Assembly (NCBI RefSeq): GCF_000814025.1
Contig: NZ_JWLL01000023.1
Location: forward strand, 39,397-103,396
Length of the DNA stretch: 64,000 nt
Source: Tateyamaria sp. ANG-S1
Lineage (GTDB): Bacteria > Pseudomonadota > Alphaproteobacteria > Rhodobacterales > Rhodobacteraceae
Direction: 5' to 3'
In this document: piece after piece, positions 1-8,556 of the stretch
How positions within the stretch are numbered: position 1 is the stretch's first letter
Layout of the letters: every line of letters begins with the position of its first letter
The notes under the pieces: generated by a model
The model's input: the letters and a program-made list of their open reading frames with translations, nothing else
What the model was told of the DNA's origin: nothing
Databases searched by the model: none
Made by a program: the position numbers and the translations under genes

Positions 1-310
1 CGGATGCGGTGCGCACCAGGTGGACAAAGATACATTCGTCGGAGCCCACGCAATTGCATCCCACCGCGTGGCGGATGAGGGGACGGGGTGCTGTGCACAG
101 GATCTTGCGCGTCATGCGCTGGAACGTGGCCCAGGCGCGCTCGGCTTCGGCGGCGGGCAGGGCGTTGAGGTAATCATCGCGTGCGTGGTGCTGGCCGTTC
201 GGCCCCTCGCACCAGAGGCGGAGGTTGAGGACGAGGTTCGCCTCCCATGCCTCCATCCGGTTCAGCACGTTGACAGTGGCCCCGCCGCGGGCGTGGTTGG
301 GCGCTGTCAT
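1..310 (-). CDS. Hypothetical protein, partial (runs off left edge)
   Basis: An open frame on the minus strand starts with ATG at 310 and continues past the window edge, giving 103 visible residues. The start overlaps the hemP stop in an ATGA arrangement, so it is probably translationally coupled to hemP. The visible part is hydrophilic and includes a short segment with CNCVGSDEC, so three cysteines lie close together. I do not recognise the family. The tight coupling with a haem-uptake gene suggests a role in iron or haem homeostasis, but that is inference only. The opposite-strand frame over the same bases looks like a shadow. Confidence 0.6.
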   Translation of the reverse strand, partial: MTAPNHARGGATVNVLNRMEAWEANLVLNLRLWCEGPNGQHHARDDYLNALPAAEAERAWATFQRMTRKILCTAPRPLIRHAVGCNCVGSDECIFVHLVRTAS

Positions 311-480
311 TTCGTCAGGATCAGTTTGCCCGCGCGCGTGATGCGCAGGTAGTAAACTTGACCATCAAGGACAATTGAGGCTTGGACTCCGTCCTTGATT
401 AGATCGCGTGCGTCATAGGTGTCCATGTGTTGCGCGTCCGGGGCTGCGGTTGTGTTCGGCACTTGTGTCATCGCGTTCAT
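307..480 (-). CDS. hemP: Hemin uptake protein HemP/HmuP family
   Basis: A 57-residue protein. Its C-terminal half, ending in YYLRITRAGKLILTK, matches the hallmark of the HemP/HmuP family (a hydrophobic strand, then LRLTRxGKLILTK). Members are small cytoplasmic proteins linked to haem uptake; in some bacteria they act as activators of the haem receptor gene. The ATG at 480 overlaps the stop of the upstream 50-residue gene, and the stop at 307 overlaps the next ATG, so three small genes form one coupled unit. No TonB-dependent haem receptor is visible; it could lie left of the window. The hmuSTUV operon starts about 6 kb away on the same strand. Confidence 0.85.
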   Translation of the reverse strand: MNAMTQVPNTTAAPDAQHMDTYDARDLIKDGVQASIVLDGQVYYLRITRAGKLILTK

Positions 481-629
481 GCTGCACGCTCCAGATGGTC
501 GAGCATACGTTCCAGGCAGTGGTCGTTTGAGTAGTGCCCGTCGAGTGCGCCTTGCAGCAGTTCTTGGCAGCAGGGTTTGTCACAGTACGTCCGGGCGCGC
601 GGGCGTTGATCTTTGTTTTGTCTCACCAT
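477..629 (-). CDS. Small cysteine-containing hypothetical protein
   Basis: A 50-residue frame with a very good ribosome binding site (GGAGGTGAGAC just before ATG at 629). Its stop overlaps the hemP start as ATGA. It begins with a basic segment, then YCDKPCCQELLQG and a later cysteine near residue 39, so four cysteines in all; that spacing could bind a metal, but I recognise no named domain. Its position as first gene of the coupled hemP trio suggests an iron-linked function (inference). Confidence 0.6.
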   Translation of the reverse strand: MVRQNKDQRPRARTYCDKPCCQELLQGALDGHYSNDHCLERMLDHLERAA

Positions 630-754
630 GTCTCACCTCCAGTTGGTGTCACCGGCGTCTGGGCTGCCCGTTCAGGGGTGGCTGAGACTCATCGCTGTTA
701 TGTTGATCGTTTTTGTCGGGATCGTCAATCCTGACTAATACAGTAAGAAAAGAA

Positions 755-780
755 AAAGGCGCGGTATTTTCCGCGCCTTT
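755..780 (-). terminator. Rho-independent terminator of the ferric-iron binding protein gene
   Basis: A perfect 10-bp stem (AAAGGCGCGG / CCGCGCCTTT) with a 6-nt loop. Read on the minus strand it is followed by a T-rich run, the classic intrinsic terminator form. It lies just downstream of the minus-strand gene ending at 803 and separates it from the hemP trio. Confidence 0.85.
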
Positions 781-802
781 CACATTTTGGGCAGAGGTCT
801 GC

Positions 803-1822
803 TTATTCCCAGCCGACCTCGTTAAAGATCTTCTGCGCCGCAGGCACGTTCTTGGCCACTTTGGTCAGGTCCACGGCGTCCGGGCGGAAGAGACCCAGGG
901 CTGCCACGGAGGGGCTGAGGCCCACGCCTGGCACAGCCGGGTATTCGTCGTTACCGGCCGAGAAGTATTCCTGCGCCTGATCGCTGGCCAGGTATTCCAG
1001 GAACAGGATCGCGTTGTCCTTGTTTGGTGCGTTGGCTGCAACGCCGCCGCCCGACAGGTTCATGTGCGCGCCTTCGGCGTTCTGGGCGGGGAAGATCCAG
1101 CCGATGTTCTCGCGTGCGTCTGCCGGCAGGCCGTCAACCTCTTTGCGGATGGCGCGGGCGAAGTAGTAGGTGTTCGAGATCGAGATGTCGCATTCACCTG
1201 ACACGAGGCCGCGCAGCTGGTCGGTGTCGCCGCCCTGCGGGGCACGGGCGAAGTTGTTCACGATGCCCTGGGCCCATTCCTTGGCTGTGTCTTCGCCGTG
1301 GTTTTCGATGATCGCTGCCAGCAGTGTCTGGGAATAGACGTTGGAGGACGAGCGGTGGCACACCATGCCTTCAAAGGCGGGGTCCGCTAGCTCGACATAG
1401 CTGGTGGGCGGGTTTTCTACGTCGGTCTTGTCGTAGAAGATGATCCGGGCGCGTTGGCTGAAGCCGAACCATTGGTTGTCGCCGTCTTGCAGGGCGGCGG
1501 GAATGCGGGCTTCGAGCACGTCGCTTTCGATGGATTGCAGAACGCCTGCGTCCTTGGCACGCTCAAGGCGCGAGGTGTCGACTGTCAGCAGGATGTCTGC
1601 GGGGGAGTTTGCGCCCTCGGCCTTCATCCGTTCGATCAGCTCGTCGGCCTTGCCTTCGATCCGGTTGATGGTGATGCCGGTTGCTTCCGTGAAGTCGGAG
1701 TAGAGACGCTCGTCGGTGTCGTAGTGACGCGACGAGTAGAGGTTCAGTTCGCCCTCGGCCACGGCAGTGGTCGCTGTGATCGCTGCGACGGCGAGGGTGA
1801 CAAAACACGTTCTGGTGGTCAT
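803..1822 (-). CDS. Fe(3+) ABC transporter periplasmic binding protein (FutA/FbpA type)
   Basis: A 339-residue protein starting at ATG 1822. A signal peptide ends near AVAEG and the mature part begins with the typical LNLYSSRHYDTDERL segment. The adjacent tyrosines in NTYYFAR match the iron-ligating Tyr pair of the FbpA/FutA family, so it should bind ferric iron in the periplasm and pass it to an inner-membrane ABC permease. No permease or ATPase gene for it is next door, so it is an orphan here. An upstream in-frame start at 1870 would put 16 non-signal-like residues in front and is less likely. A terminator follows at 755-780. Confidence 0.85.
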   Translation of the reverse strand: MTTRTCFVTLAVAAITATTAVAEGELNLYSSRHYDTDERLYSDFTEATGITINRIEGKADELIERMKAEGANSPADILLTVDTSRLERAKDAGVLQSIESDVLEARIPAALQDGDNQWFGFSQRARIIFYDKTDVENPPTSYVELADPAFEGMVCHRSSSNVYSQTLLAAIIENHGEDTAKEWAQGIVNNFARAPQGGDTDQLRGLVSGECDISISNTYYFARAIRKEVDGLPADARENIGWIFPAQNAEGAHMNLSGGGVAANAPNKDNAILFLEYLASDQAQEYFSAGNDEYPAVPGVGLSPSVAALGLFRPDAVDLTKVAKNVPAAQKIFNEVGWE

Positions 1823-2189
1823 GGAAAGGCTCCCTGTTTCCATTGATCTAAATCCTACAGAAATAGTCAATTACAGGCTTCTGCAGGTAAGGCAACCCTT
1901 TCTGAGCGAAATTGTCGGGAATCCCTTGTCGAATCCCGACTTTTTCTGTCATGTTTCTGCGACCAAGCCACAGCAGCCGCTGAACGCCCGGTAAAATGCC
2001 CTCGGTTGCATGCCCGTTTCAGGGAGTTTTGGTTTGTATCTTCACCCGGTGACGTACAGATGGTTTCGCATGTGTTTGCGTCGCATATGCGCGGGTGTCC
2101 GGCCCGAAGCGCTGCGCGTGATGACGCATCCGATGGACGCCTATGCCCATCGTCCGCCGCGACCGCCCGCGCATCGGCGCGACGCCTGA
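1823..2189. other. Intergenic region, promoter side of the iron binding protein
   Basis: This 367-base gap holds the minus-strand promoter region of the ferric-iron binding protein; a TTGACT hexamer lies about 45 bases upstream of its start. A plus-strand frame of 59 codons runs from ATG 2010 to 2189. It is arginine- and proline-rich, lacks a clear ribosome binding site and ends exactly against the convergent Rrf2 gene. I do not call it a gene. I saw no other structure. Confidence 0.4.
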
Positions 2190-2648
2190 TCAGGCGTCTT
2201 CGACTTCGAACAAGGCGGGGATCGCGGGGCAGGGGACAAGCGTGTTGCCGATCACATCCGCCAGCGTCGTCTTGTGCAGGAAGACATAGACATGCGCGCT
2301 GAGCCCCTCCCACAGACGGTTTGACAGCGATTGGGCTTGGGTGCCTGACGATCCGCCCTTGGCCCCTGCGCCAGTGCGCATGGCATCGACGGATTCGTCC
2401 ACGGCGCTCAGCACCTCGTCAATGCGGATGTCTTGCGGGGCGCGCGCCAGTTTGTAGCCGCCGCTCGGTCCGCGGCTCGACATCACCAGCCCGTGCCGCC
2501 GCAGCTTGGCAAAGAGCTGTTCGAGATAGGGAAGCGAGATGCTTTGCCGCTGGCTGATCTCGGCCATCGAGACGGGGCGCGCATCCTGGTGAAAGGCGAG
2601 GTCCACTAGGGCGACCAGTGCGTAGCGTCCCTTGGTGCTGAGTTTCAT
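2190..2648 (-). CDS. Rrf2-family regulator, IscR-like with a single cysteine
   Basis: A 152-residue Rrf2 protein with the N-terminal winged helix (MKLSTKGRYALVALVDLA, then a recognition helix around residues 30-60 and SSRGPSGGYKLAR). Canonical IscR holds its Fe-S cluster with three cysteines near residues 92-104. Here that loop has none and the only cysteine is Cys140 in VPCPAIP. A single-cysteine IscR is known from Rhodobacter sphaeroides, where it still senses Fe-S status. It lies 27 bases behind hmuV, so it is likely the last gene of the haem operon and couples haem import to Fe-S or iron state. RirA is the alternative name, but RirA has three cysteines. Confidence 0.8.
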   Translation of the reverse strand: MKLSTKGRYALVALVDLAFHQDARPVSMAEISQRQSISLPYLEQLFAKLRRHGLVMSSRGPSGGYKLARAPQDIRIDEVLSAVDESVDAMRTGAGAKGGSSGTQAQSLSNRLWEGLSAHVYVFLHKTTLADVIGNTLVPCPAIPALFEVEDA

Positions 2649-2675
2649 GTTGCGTGTCCTGTGTTTCTGGCAGCC

Positions 2676-3470
2676 CTATTCGGCGGCATGCGGTGCCGCG
2701 CAATGGGGCAGGATGTATGGGATGGTGTCGGTTGGCGCGGTGTTGACCCGCAGCGTGCAGCCATAGGCCCGCGACAGCACATCGTCCGTCATCACGTCTG
2801 CGGGGTGTCCGGATGCCAATAGCTGACCCTCGGCCATCACCAGCACGTGGTCGGCGAAAAGGGCCGTGAGGTTGAGGTCGTGCATCACCGCGATGACCCC
2901 GCCACCTGCGCGGGCGAAGTTGCGCGCGATGGTCATCACCTGAAGCTGGTGCGCGATGTCGAGGCTGGACACCGGTTCGTCCAGCATCAGCCAGCGCGGG
3001 CCTTCTGCCGTGCCCGGTGACCAGACCTGTGCCAGCACACGGGCCAGTTGCACGCGTTGTTGTTCGCCGCCCGAAAGCTCCTGGTAGTAGCGGTTGGCGT
3101 AGCCTGCGAGGCCGACGCGGGCGAGGGCGGCTTCGGCGCGGTGGTGGTGTTCGGCGTCGGGGCCGGACGTCAGCCCGATACGTACGACTTCGATGGCGTG
3201 GAAGGGGAAGGCCAGGGTCGAAGCCTGGGGCAGCACACCGCGCAGGCCTGCCAGTTCCCATGGCTGCGCTGTGGCGACGTCGGTGCCGTTGAGGGTGATC
3301 TGGCCGGTGTAGGGCAGGTCGCCGCAGATCGCCTTGATCAGGGTCGATTTTCCGGAGCCGTTGGGGCCGACGATGGCCGTGACCGCGCCGGGCACGGCGT
3401 TTGCGGTGAGGCCTTCGATCACCGTTTTGGGCCCGTAACGGACCGTGATGTTGCGCACGGCGAGCGTCAC
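2676..3470 (-). CDS. hmuV: Hemin ABC transporter ATP-binding protein
   Basis: A 264-residue ABC ATPase of the FecE/HmuV type with Walker A GPNGSGKST near residue 36, signature LSGGEQQR and Walker B WLMLDEP followed by SSLDIAHQ. It energises HmuU for haem transport into the cytoplasm. It begins with GTG at 3470, overlapping the hmuU stop (GTGA), so it is translationally coupled. Length and order (S-T-U-V) are normal for the family. Confidence 0.92.
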   Translation of the reverse strand: MTLAVRNITVRYGPKTVIEGLTANAVPGAVTAIVGPNGSGKSTLIKAICGDLPYTGQITLNGTDVATAQPWELAGLRGVLPQASTLAFPFHAIEVVRIGLTSGPDAEHHHRAEAALARVGLAGYANRYYQELSGGEQQRVQLARVLAQVWSPGTAEGPRWLMLDEPVSSLDIAHQLQVMTIARNFARAGGGVIAVMHDLNLTALFADHVLVMAEGQLLASGHPADVMTDDVLSRAYGCTLRVNTAPTDTIPYILPHCAAPHAAE

Positions 3471-4525
3471 AGGTCCACCATGCCGCGTTGCCGGAGCAGG
3501 ATCCAGAGGAAGACCGGTGCCCCCAGCACTGCCGTGACGATGCCGATGGGCAGTTCGGCAGGGGCGATGATGACCCGTGCGATGACATCCGCCAGCACCA
3601 GCAGCAGCGCGCCGAGGAGGGCGGCGTTGATCAGGAGTGGGCGGTGGTCGGGGCCGGTGCCGAGCCGCAGGAGGTGGGGGACCACGATGCCGATGAAGCC
3701 GATGGCACCCGACACGGCAACCGCGGCGCCGGTGGCGGCGGCGACGGTGAGGATCGCCAGCCCTTTGACCCGTTGGACGTTGAGGCCGATATGGGCTGCT
3801 GTTGCTTCGCCGAGGGCTAGCCCGTTGAGGCCGCGCCCGAGGGTGCAGGCGGCGATGAGGGCGAGGGCGATGATGGGGCCTGCTGCGACCACCTTGGCCC
3901 AGCTTGCGCCGCCCAATGACCCGAGGCCCCAGAAGGTGAGGTCGCGCAGTTGGCGGTCGTCGGACATGTAAACGAGGATGCCTGACAGCGCGCCCGCGAG
4001 GGCGCCGAGGGCGATGCCCGCGAGCAACATGGTAGCAACGGAGGTGCGCCCACGGCGTGTGGACACGCGGTAGAGTAGGATAGTGCTGGCCCAGCCGCCG
4101 AAGAAGGCGGCGATGGGGACCAATTGGTCGCCTGCGATGCGCGACAGCCAGAGCGGGGCGAGGCCTGCGAGAACGATGGCGGTGATGGCACCGAGGCCTG
4201 CGCCCGCGCTGACGCCAACGAGGCCGGGGTCGGCCAGCGGGTTGCGGAAGAGGCCTTGCATGACGGCACCGCCGACCGCGAGGGCGCTGCCCACGAGCAG
4301 GCCGAGGATCAGGCGGGGCATGCGGATGTCCCAGAGAACGATGGCCTCCATCCGTGTGAGGGCTTCGCCGGTGGCGAGTTTCCAGAGCGCGGGGCCGAGG
4401 GAGACTTCGGTGGCGCCGACCGTGAGGCTGAAGAGGCTAACAAGGATGAGGGCGAGGGCAAGCCAGCCGTGCAGGATGCGCGCCCGTGCGACGCGGCTTT
4501 GCGGCAGGTGATCGGCCAGTGCCAT
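3467..4525 (-). CDS. hmuU: Hemin ABC transporter permease (FecCD family)
   Basis: A 352-residue polytopic membrane protein of the FecCD/BtuC type. It shows the conserved RMPRLILGLLVGSALAVGG motif, FRNPLADPGLVGVSAGA, and GAIGFIGIVVPHLLR near the C-terminal half. It forms the inner-membrane channel with HmuV and receives haem from HmuT. It starts 4 bases after hmuT ends. Confidence 0.93.
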   Translation of the reverse strand: MALADHLPQSRVARARILHGWLALALILVSLFSLTVGATEVSLGPALWKLATGEALTRMEAIVLWDIRMPRLILGLLVGSALAVGGAVMQGLFRNPLADPGLVGVSAGAGLGAITAIVLAGLAPLWLSRIAGDQLVPIAAFFGGWASTILLYRVSTRRGRTSVATMLLAGIALGALAGALSGILVYMSDDRQLRDLTFWGLGSLGGASWAKVVAAGPIIALALIAACTLGRGLNGLALGEATAAHIGLNVQRVKGLAILTVAAATGAAVAVSGAIGFIGIVVPHLLRLGTGPDHRPLLINAALLGALLLVLADVIARVIIAPAELPIGIVTAVLGAPVFLWILLRQRGMVDL

Positions 4526-4529
4526 GGGG

Positions 4530-5378
4530 TCAGACGGGGTAGAGCGCGCGGTTGAGGGCTGTAACCGCCCCCGCCGTGCGCGGGCCGAAGCCGAGAAGGA
4601 ACAGGCCGTCCATTCGGACCACGGATCGGTTTTGTGCGGCTGGCGTGGCTTGTAGGGCGGGGAGGGCGAACAGTTCGTCGTCCGTCGATGCGTGGTCGCC
4701 GGTCTGGTCCATCATCAGGATGACGTCGGGGGCGGCGGCGCTGGCAGCCTCGTCGGACAGGGGCTTGTACCCTTCGAAGGCGGAGATGGCGTTGGTGCCG
4801 CCTGCCATGCCGATGATGCCGTCGGCCCCCGTGCCTGTTCCGGAGGCCATGATGCGGCCCCCTTGGGTCGACAGGATGAACATGACCCGTTTGGGCGTGC
4901 CGTTGGTTTCACTTGCCCGCGCGAGGGCGGTGTTTAGCGCGGTGGTTGTTTGGTCTGCCAGTGTTTGGGCCGCGTCGGGGACGTTGAGGGCCGCGCCGAC
5001 AGCGGTGATCTTGGCGATGATGGCTTGGGCATCATAGCCCTCGGGCACCTCGACATAATCGATGGAGGCGGCGCGGAGGATGTCGATCACCTCGGGCGGG
5101 CCAGCGCCCTCGGCAGATATGATGAGGGAGGGGGCGAAGGACAACACGCCTTCGGCGGAGAGGCGGCGCATGTAGCCGACATCGGGCAGGGCCTGTGCCT
5201 CGGGCGGGTAGGTTGAGGTCGCGTCGCGGGCGAGCAGGCGGTGTTGTTGGTCGAGCGCATAGACGATCTCGGTCACGTCGCCGCCGATGGCGATGGTGTC
5301 TTGCGTTGCGGCCAGCGCGCGGGTGGGCTGCGTTGCGGCGAGGGCCAGCGACAGGGCGATGAAGTCGCGGCGGTCCAT
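4530..5378 (-). CDS. hmuT: Hemin periplasmic binding protein
   Basis: A 282-residue protein of the class III binding protein fold. It starts with MDRRDFIALSLALAA, a twin-arginine-like N-terminus followed by a hydrophobic signal segment ending near ALAA. Then comes IAIGGDVTEIVYALDQQHRLLARD, typical of HmuT. It carries haem from the outer-membrane receptor to HmuUV. The ATG at 5378 overlaps the hmuS stop by one base; a GTG one codon earlier is the alternative. Confidence 0.9.
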   Translation of the reverse strand: MDRRDFIALSLALAATQPTRALAATQDTIAIGGDVTEIVYALDQQHRLLARDATSTYPPEAQALPDVGYMRRLSAEGVLSFAPSLIISAEGAGPPEVIDILRAASIDYVEVPEGYDAQAIIAKITAVGAALNVPDAAQTLADQTTTALNTALARASETNGTPKRVMFILSTQGGRIMASGTGTGADGIIGMAGGTNAISAFEGYKPLSDEAASAAAPDVILMMDQTGDHASTDDELFALPALQATPAAQNRSVVRMDGLFLLGFGPRTAGAVTALNRALYPV

Positions 5379-6418
5379 CACGCGGCGACCCCGTCAAGCT
5401 CTGCCACGATGGCGCGGAAGGCGGGGCGGCTGTCGCGCCCTTCCTTGGGCACGCCAAAGACCTGGAAGATGAGCGCGCCGTCTTTGTCGAACGCCTCGAC
5501 CGACGTGGCGGTGCCGCGTTGGGTGGGCTTGTCGACGGCCCAGACCTCGGCCAGGTGATCGCGGCGCAGGTGGAGGTTGAAGCGGGGGTCCATGACGTTC
5601 TGCCATGGTCCCATGGGTTTGAGCGTGTGCAGCGCGCCGGTGTGGATCTGGATACAGCCGCGGTTGCCGACGAACAGCATCACCTCGGTTTCGGTGCGTT
5701 GCAGGTCGGTCAGCAGGGTGTCGATGGCGGAGGGGTCGAGCGAGCGGGCGAAGGGCGCACCGGCGGCGCGGTAGGCGCCGAGGCGGTTCATCTTGAGCTT
5801 GGACACCAGCCGCAGGAACTGGTGCGTGTCGGTCATGCGCTGCCATTCCTTGCGCAGGATGTCGATTTTGTCCTCGGCGATCTTGGGCGCTTCGGGGGGC
5901 TTGCGGTCTGCGAATGTGGCGTCTGGCGATTGGTCGTCGGTGGCCAGCTTCTTTGTCAGGTCGGTAAAGGCCGCGTGGTTTGAGCCATCGCGCAGGATGA
6001 TCTTGTGGACGGCATCGCCTGCCGCATCGAAGACCTGAACGCTGCGGCGCGTGCCTGCGTCGCTTTCGCGTTCGACGAGGAAGGCGTGTTGCCAGTGGCT
6101 GGGGAAGATGCGCAGGTCGATGTCTTCGGTCAGGATCATCGCGGCGTGGTGGCCGGGGTGGTAGTTGTCGTAGATCCCGATCTTTTCGTGCACGCAGGAG
6201 GCGTTGCGAGTGAGCGCCATGACCTCGCCTAGCTGTTGGGCGGCGTCCATGACCACGTCGGGATGCGCGTCGATGCGGGTGACGCCGTGGCCGCAATAGG
6301 CGGCGACGAGTGCGCCCTCGCTGATGCCGTTTTGCTCGGCAAAGTCGCGGTCGCGGAGGTCGGGTTTGTCTGCGCGGCGGGCGCGGATGGTTTCGGCGGA
6401 AATATGAGGTGCAGACAC
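5378..6418 (-). CDS. hmuS: Hemin-degrading/haem-trafficking factor HmuS
   Basis: About 346 residues with the two-repeat HemS/HmuS/ChuX architecture: the first half starts at IRARRADKPDLRDRDFAEQ and a second half begins around IDILRKEWQRMTDTHQF. HmuS proteins bind haem in the cytoplasm and either deliver or degrade it to free iron. The frame is open upstream, but the sequence from GTG at 6418 (VSAPHISAETIRA) matches the usual family N-terminus, so I choose GTG although its ribosome binding site is weak. It is the first gene of the hmuSTUV operon. Confidence 0.88.
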   Translation of the reverse strand: MSAPHISAETIRARRADKPDLRDRDFAEQNGISEGALVAAYCGHGVTRIDAHPDVVMDAAQQLGEVMALTRNASCVHEKIGIYDNYHPGHHAAMILTEDIDLRIFPSHWQHAFLVERESDAGTRRSVQVFDAAGDAVHKIILRDGSNHAAFTDLTKKLATDDQSPDATFADRKPPEAPKIAEDKIDILRKEWQRMTDTHQFLRLVSKLKMNRLGAYRAAGAPFARSLDPSAIDTLLTDLQRTETEVMLFVGNRGCIQIHTGALHTLKPMGPWQNVMDPRFNLHLRRDHLAEVWAVDKPTQRGTATSVEAFDKDGALIFQVFGVPKEGRDSRPAFRAIVAELDGVAA

Positions 6419-6556
6419 GCGGCCAAATCCTGATGCTAAACAAGGGCAAGGGATGGCTGGGCCGGGTGGCTTGGCTATGTTCTGTGATTTCCGATAAAAA
6501 TAGTAGACTTTATGGGCAAGGACAAGCGGCGATGCACGTGGCACCGCCGCAGGTCA

Positions 6557-7585
6557 TCAGAACGTGATGTTGACCTTGACGGCCTGCGACCGGTCGCCTG
6601 CCAGTTCGAAGGCTTCGACCGCTGCATCGACGCCGATGGCGTGGGTGATGAGCGGGGTCACGTCGAGCCGACCTGTGCGCATCATTTCCACGGCAGTGAA
6701 GAACTCGGCGTGGAAGCGGAAAGAGCCCTTGAGTTGCAGTTCTTTGGCCGTCATCGCCTGCATAGGCAAGGTCATGTCGCCGCCCAAGCCCAATTGCATG
6801 ATCGTAGCGCCGGGGCGCAGGGCAGGGACGGCGGAGGCGAGGGCGGAGGCGACGCCGGAGCATTCGAAGAGAACATCGAAGTGGCCCTTGTCTGCTTCGA
6901 ATTGGCTGAGGCCGTCGGGGGTTTGTGCGACGTTGATCGTGTTATCGGCGCCCACGTCGCGCGCTTTGCCCAGCGTGAAGTCCGAGATGTCGGTGGCGGC
7001 GATGTCTACTGCGCCCGCAGCGCGGGCGACCAGGACAGCGAGCAGGCCGATAGGGCCGCAGCCGGTGACCAGCACGCGCTTGCCCATCAGGTCGCCCGCT
7101 TGCTTGGCGGCGTGCAGGACGACGGATAGGGGTTCGGCCATGGCGGCCTCGCCTGCGCTCAGATCACCTGCCGGGGCGCATTGGGCGGCGTCAGCGACGA
7201 TGTATTCGCGGAAGGCCCCCTGGATGTGGGGGAAAGGCATGGCGGAGCCGTAGAACCGCATGTTGAGGCAGTGGTTCTGTTTGCCTTCGAGGCAGAATTT
7301 GCACTGACCGCAGGGGCGGGACGGCGACACGGCGACAAGCGCGCCGGTGTCGAGGCCCGTGACACCATCGCCCACGGCTTCGATATGACCCGCGACTTCG
7401 TGACCGAGGATCATGGGCTCCTTCAGTTGGATCGGGCCGAATCCGCCGTGGTTGTAGTAGTGCAGGTCCGAGCCGCATATGCCGCCCGCGGCCATCTTGA
7501 CCAGCACCTGACCTGGGCCGGGCGTGGGCATGTCGCGGGTTTCGACCCTCAGGTCCTTGGCCGCGTGGGCAACGATGACTTTCAT
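6557..7585 (-). CDS. idnD: L-idonate 5-dehydrogenase (zinc medium-chain dehydrogenase)
   Basis: A 342-residue medium-chain dehydrogenase. It carries the catalytic-zinc motifs GICGSDLHYY and LGHEVAGHIE, the structural-zinc cysteines in RPCGQCKFCLEGKQNHC, and a Rossmann GCGPIGLLAV. The family converts L-idonate to 5-ketogluconate (NAD(P)+ dependent). It lies downstream of the 2-hydroxyacid dehydrogenase gene, 11 bases away, and opposite idnO and gntK, which handle the next two steps. ATG 7585 has an AAAGG in front and fits the family start better than the ATG five codons earlier. Other sorbitol/threonine-type dehydrogenases look similar, so substrate rests mainly on context. Confidence 0.85.
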   Translation of the reverse strand: MKVIVAHAAKDLRVETRDMPTPGPGQVLVKMAAGGICGSDLHYYNHGGFGPIQLKEPMILGHEVAGHIEAVGDGVTGLDTGALVAVSPSRPCGQCKFCLEGKQNHCLNMRFYGSAMPFPHIQGAFREYIVADAAQCAPAGDLSAGEAAMAEPLSVVLHAAKQAGDLMGKRVLVTGCGPIGLLAVLVARAAGAVDIAATDISDFTLGKARDVGADNTINVAQTPDGLSQFEADKGHFDVLFECSGVASALASAVPALRPGATIMQLGLGGDMTLPMQAMTAKELQLKGSFRFHAEFFTAVEMMRTGRLDVTPLITHAIGVDAAVEAFELAGDRSQAVKVNITF

Positions 7586-7596
7586 GGGGTGGCCTT

Positions 7597-8544
7597 TCAC
7601 AGAACGGGGGTCAGCAGGGCATCACCTGCGAAATGGGCGGTCAGGTTGTCGCGCAGAAGCTGGCCCATGGCCTTGCGTGTTTCGATTGTACCCGAGGCGT
7701 GGTGCGGCTGCACCAGCACATTGTCGAGGTCGAGAAAGCGCGGGTCGAGCGCGGGTTCCTTTTCGAAGACGTCGAGGGCTGCCGATCCCAGGGCGCCGGA
7801 TTGCAGGGCGTCGATCAGCGCGTCCTCATCGATGTTGGAGGCGCGGGAGATGTTGATGATCATGCCGTCGGGGCCGACCGCTTCGATGATGTCTTTGTTG
7901 ACGATATGCCGTGTTTCTGCGGACGCCGCGAGAGTGACGAAGAGGAAGTCAGCGTGTTGTGCCAACGCGAGGGGGCTGTCGAGGAAAGTCCAGTCGGGGG
8001 CGTAATCCTTGGCCGCGATGTCGGAATAGGCGATGTCCATGCCGAAGCCTGCGAGCCGTTTGCCGACTTCGAAGCCGATGCGCCCGAGGCCGAGGATGCC
8101 GGCCTTGCGTCCAAAGACACGGCGCTTGAGCGGGTAGAGCCCCTTGGCCGCCCATGAGCCGTCGCGCACCCAGCTTTCCGCTCCGATCATGCCGCGGGAC
8201 TGGCAGAGCATCATAGCGACGCCGAGGTCGGCCACGTCTTCGGTCAGCACGTCGGGCGTGTTTGTGACGCGGATGTTGCGGGGTTTGCAGGCGTTGAGAT
8301 CTACGGCGTCGTAGCCCACGCCGTAGACCGAGATCAGTTCGAGCGATGGGCAGGCGGCGATCATGTCCGCGTCTGCGCCAAGTTCGCCGCGCGTGGCGAT
8401 GGCGCGTACGTTGGGGCCGTGTTCGGCGAGGAAAGCGGGGGCGTCAGATGCTTCGAACAAGCGTTTGACGTCGAAGGCGGCATCAAGCGGATCCTGGTCC
8501 CATTCGGGGTAGGGGCCGACTTGGAGAACGATGGGTTTGGTCAT
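7597..8544 (-). CDS. D-isomer 2-hydroxyacid dehydrogenase (GhrB/2-ketogluconate reductase-like)
   Basis: A 315-residue NAD(P)-dependent dehydrogenase with the Rossmann motif GLGRIG near residue 150, the catalytic Arg in NISRASNIDEDAL and the catalytic His in QPHHASGT. Relatives reduce glyoxylate, hydroxypyruvate or 2-ketogluconate. In this idonate/gluconate cluster, reduction of a keto-gluconate is the most likely job (inference). It heads the minus-strand pair with idnD and shares a regulatory region containing a LacI-type operator with idnO. Confidence 0.82.
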   Translation of the reverse strand: MTKPIVLQVGPYPEWDQDPLDAAFDVKRLFEASDAPAFLAEHGPNVRAIATRGELGADADMIAACPSLELISVYGVGYDAVDLNACKPRNIRVTNTPDVLTEDVADLGVAMMLCQSRGMIGAESWVRDGSWAAKGLYPLKRRVFGRKAGILGLGRIGFEVGKRLAGFGMDIAYSDIAAKDYAPDWTFLDSPLALAQHADFLFVTLAASAETRHIVNKDIIEAVGPDGMIINISRASNIDEDALIDALQSGALGSAALDVFEKEPALDPRFLDLDNVLVQPHHASGTIETRKAMGQLLRDNLTAHFAGDALLTPVL

Positions 8545-8556
8545 TGCGATTCCTCG

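Noticed and set aside
2010..2189. 59-codon plus-strand frame in the gap next to the Rrf2 gene
   Set aside because: No clear ribosome binding site and a low-complexity Pro/Arg tail; kept only as a note in the intergenic entry.
1867..2313. 148-residue minus-strand frame covering the gap and the end of the Rrf2 gene
   Set aside because: It shares bases with the Rrf2 gene in another frame and has no family features.
2419..3588. 389-residue minus-strand frame across hmuV and the Rrf2 gene
   Set aside because: Arginine- and histidine-rich reading in a second frame of two well-supported genes; typical GC-rich shadow.
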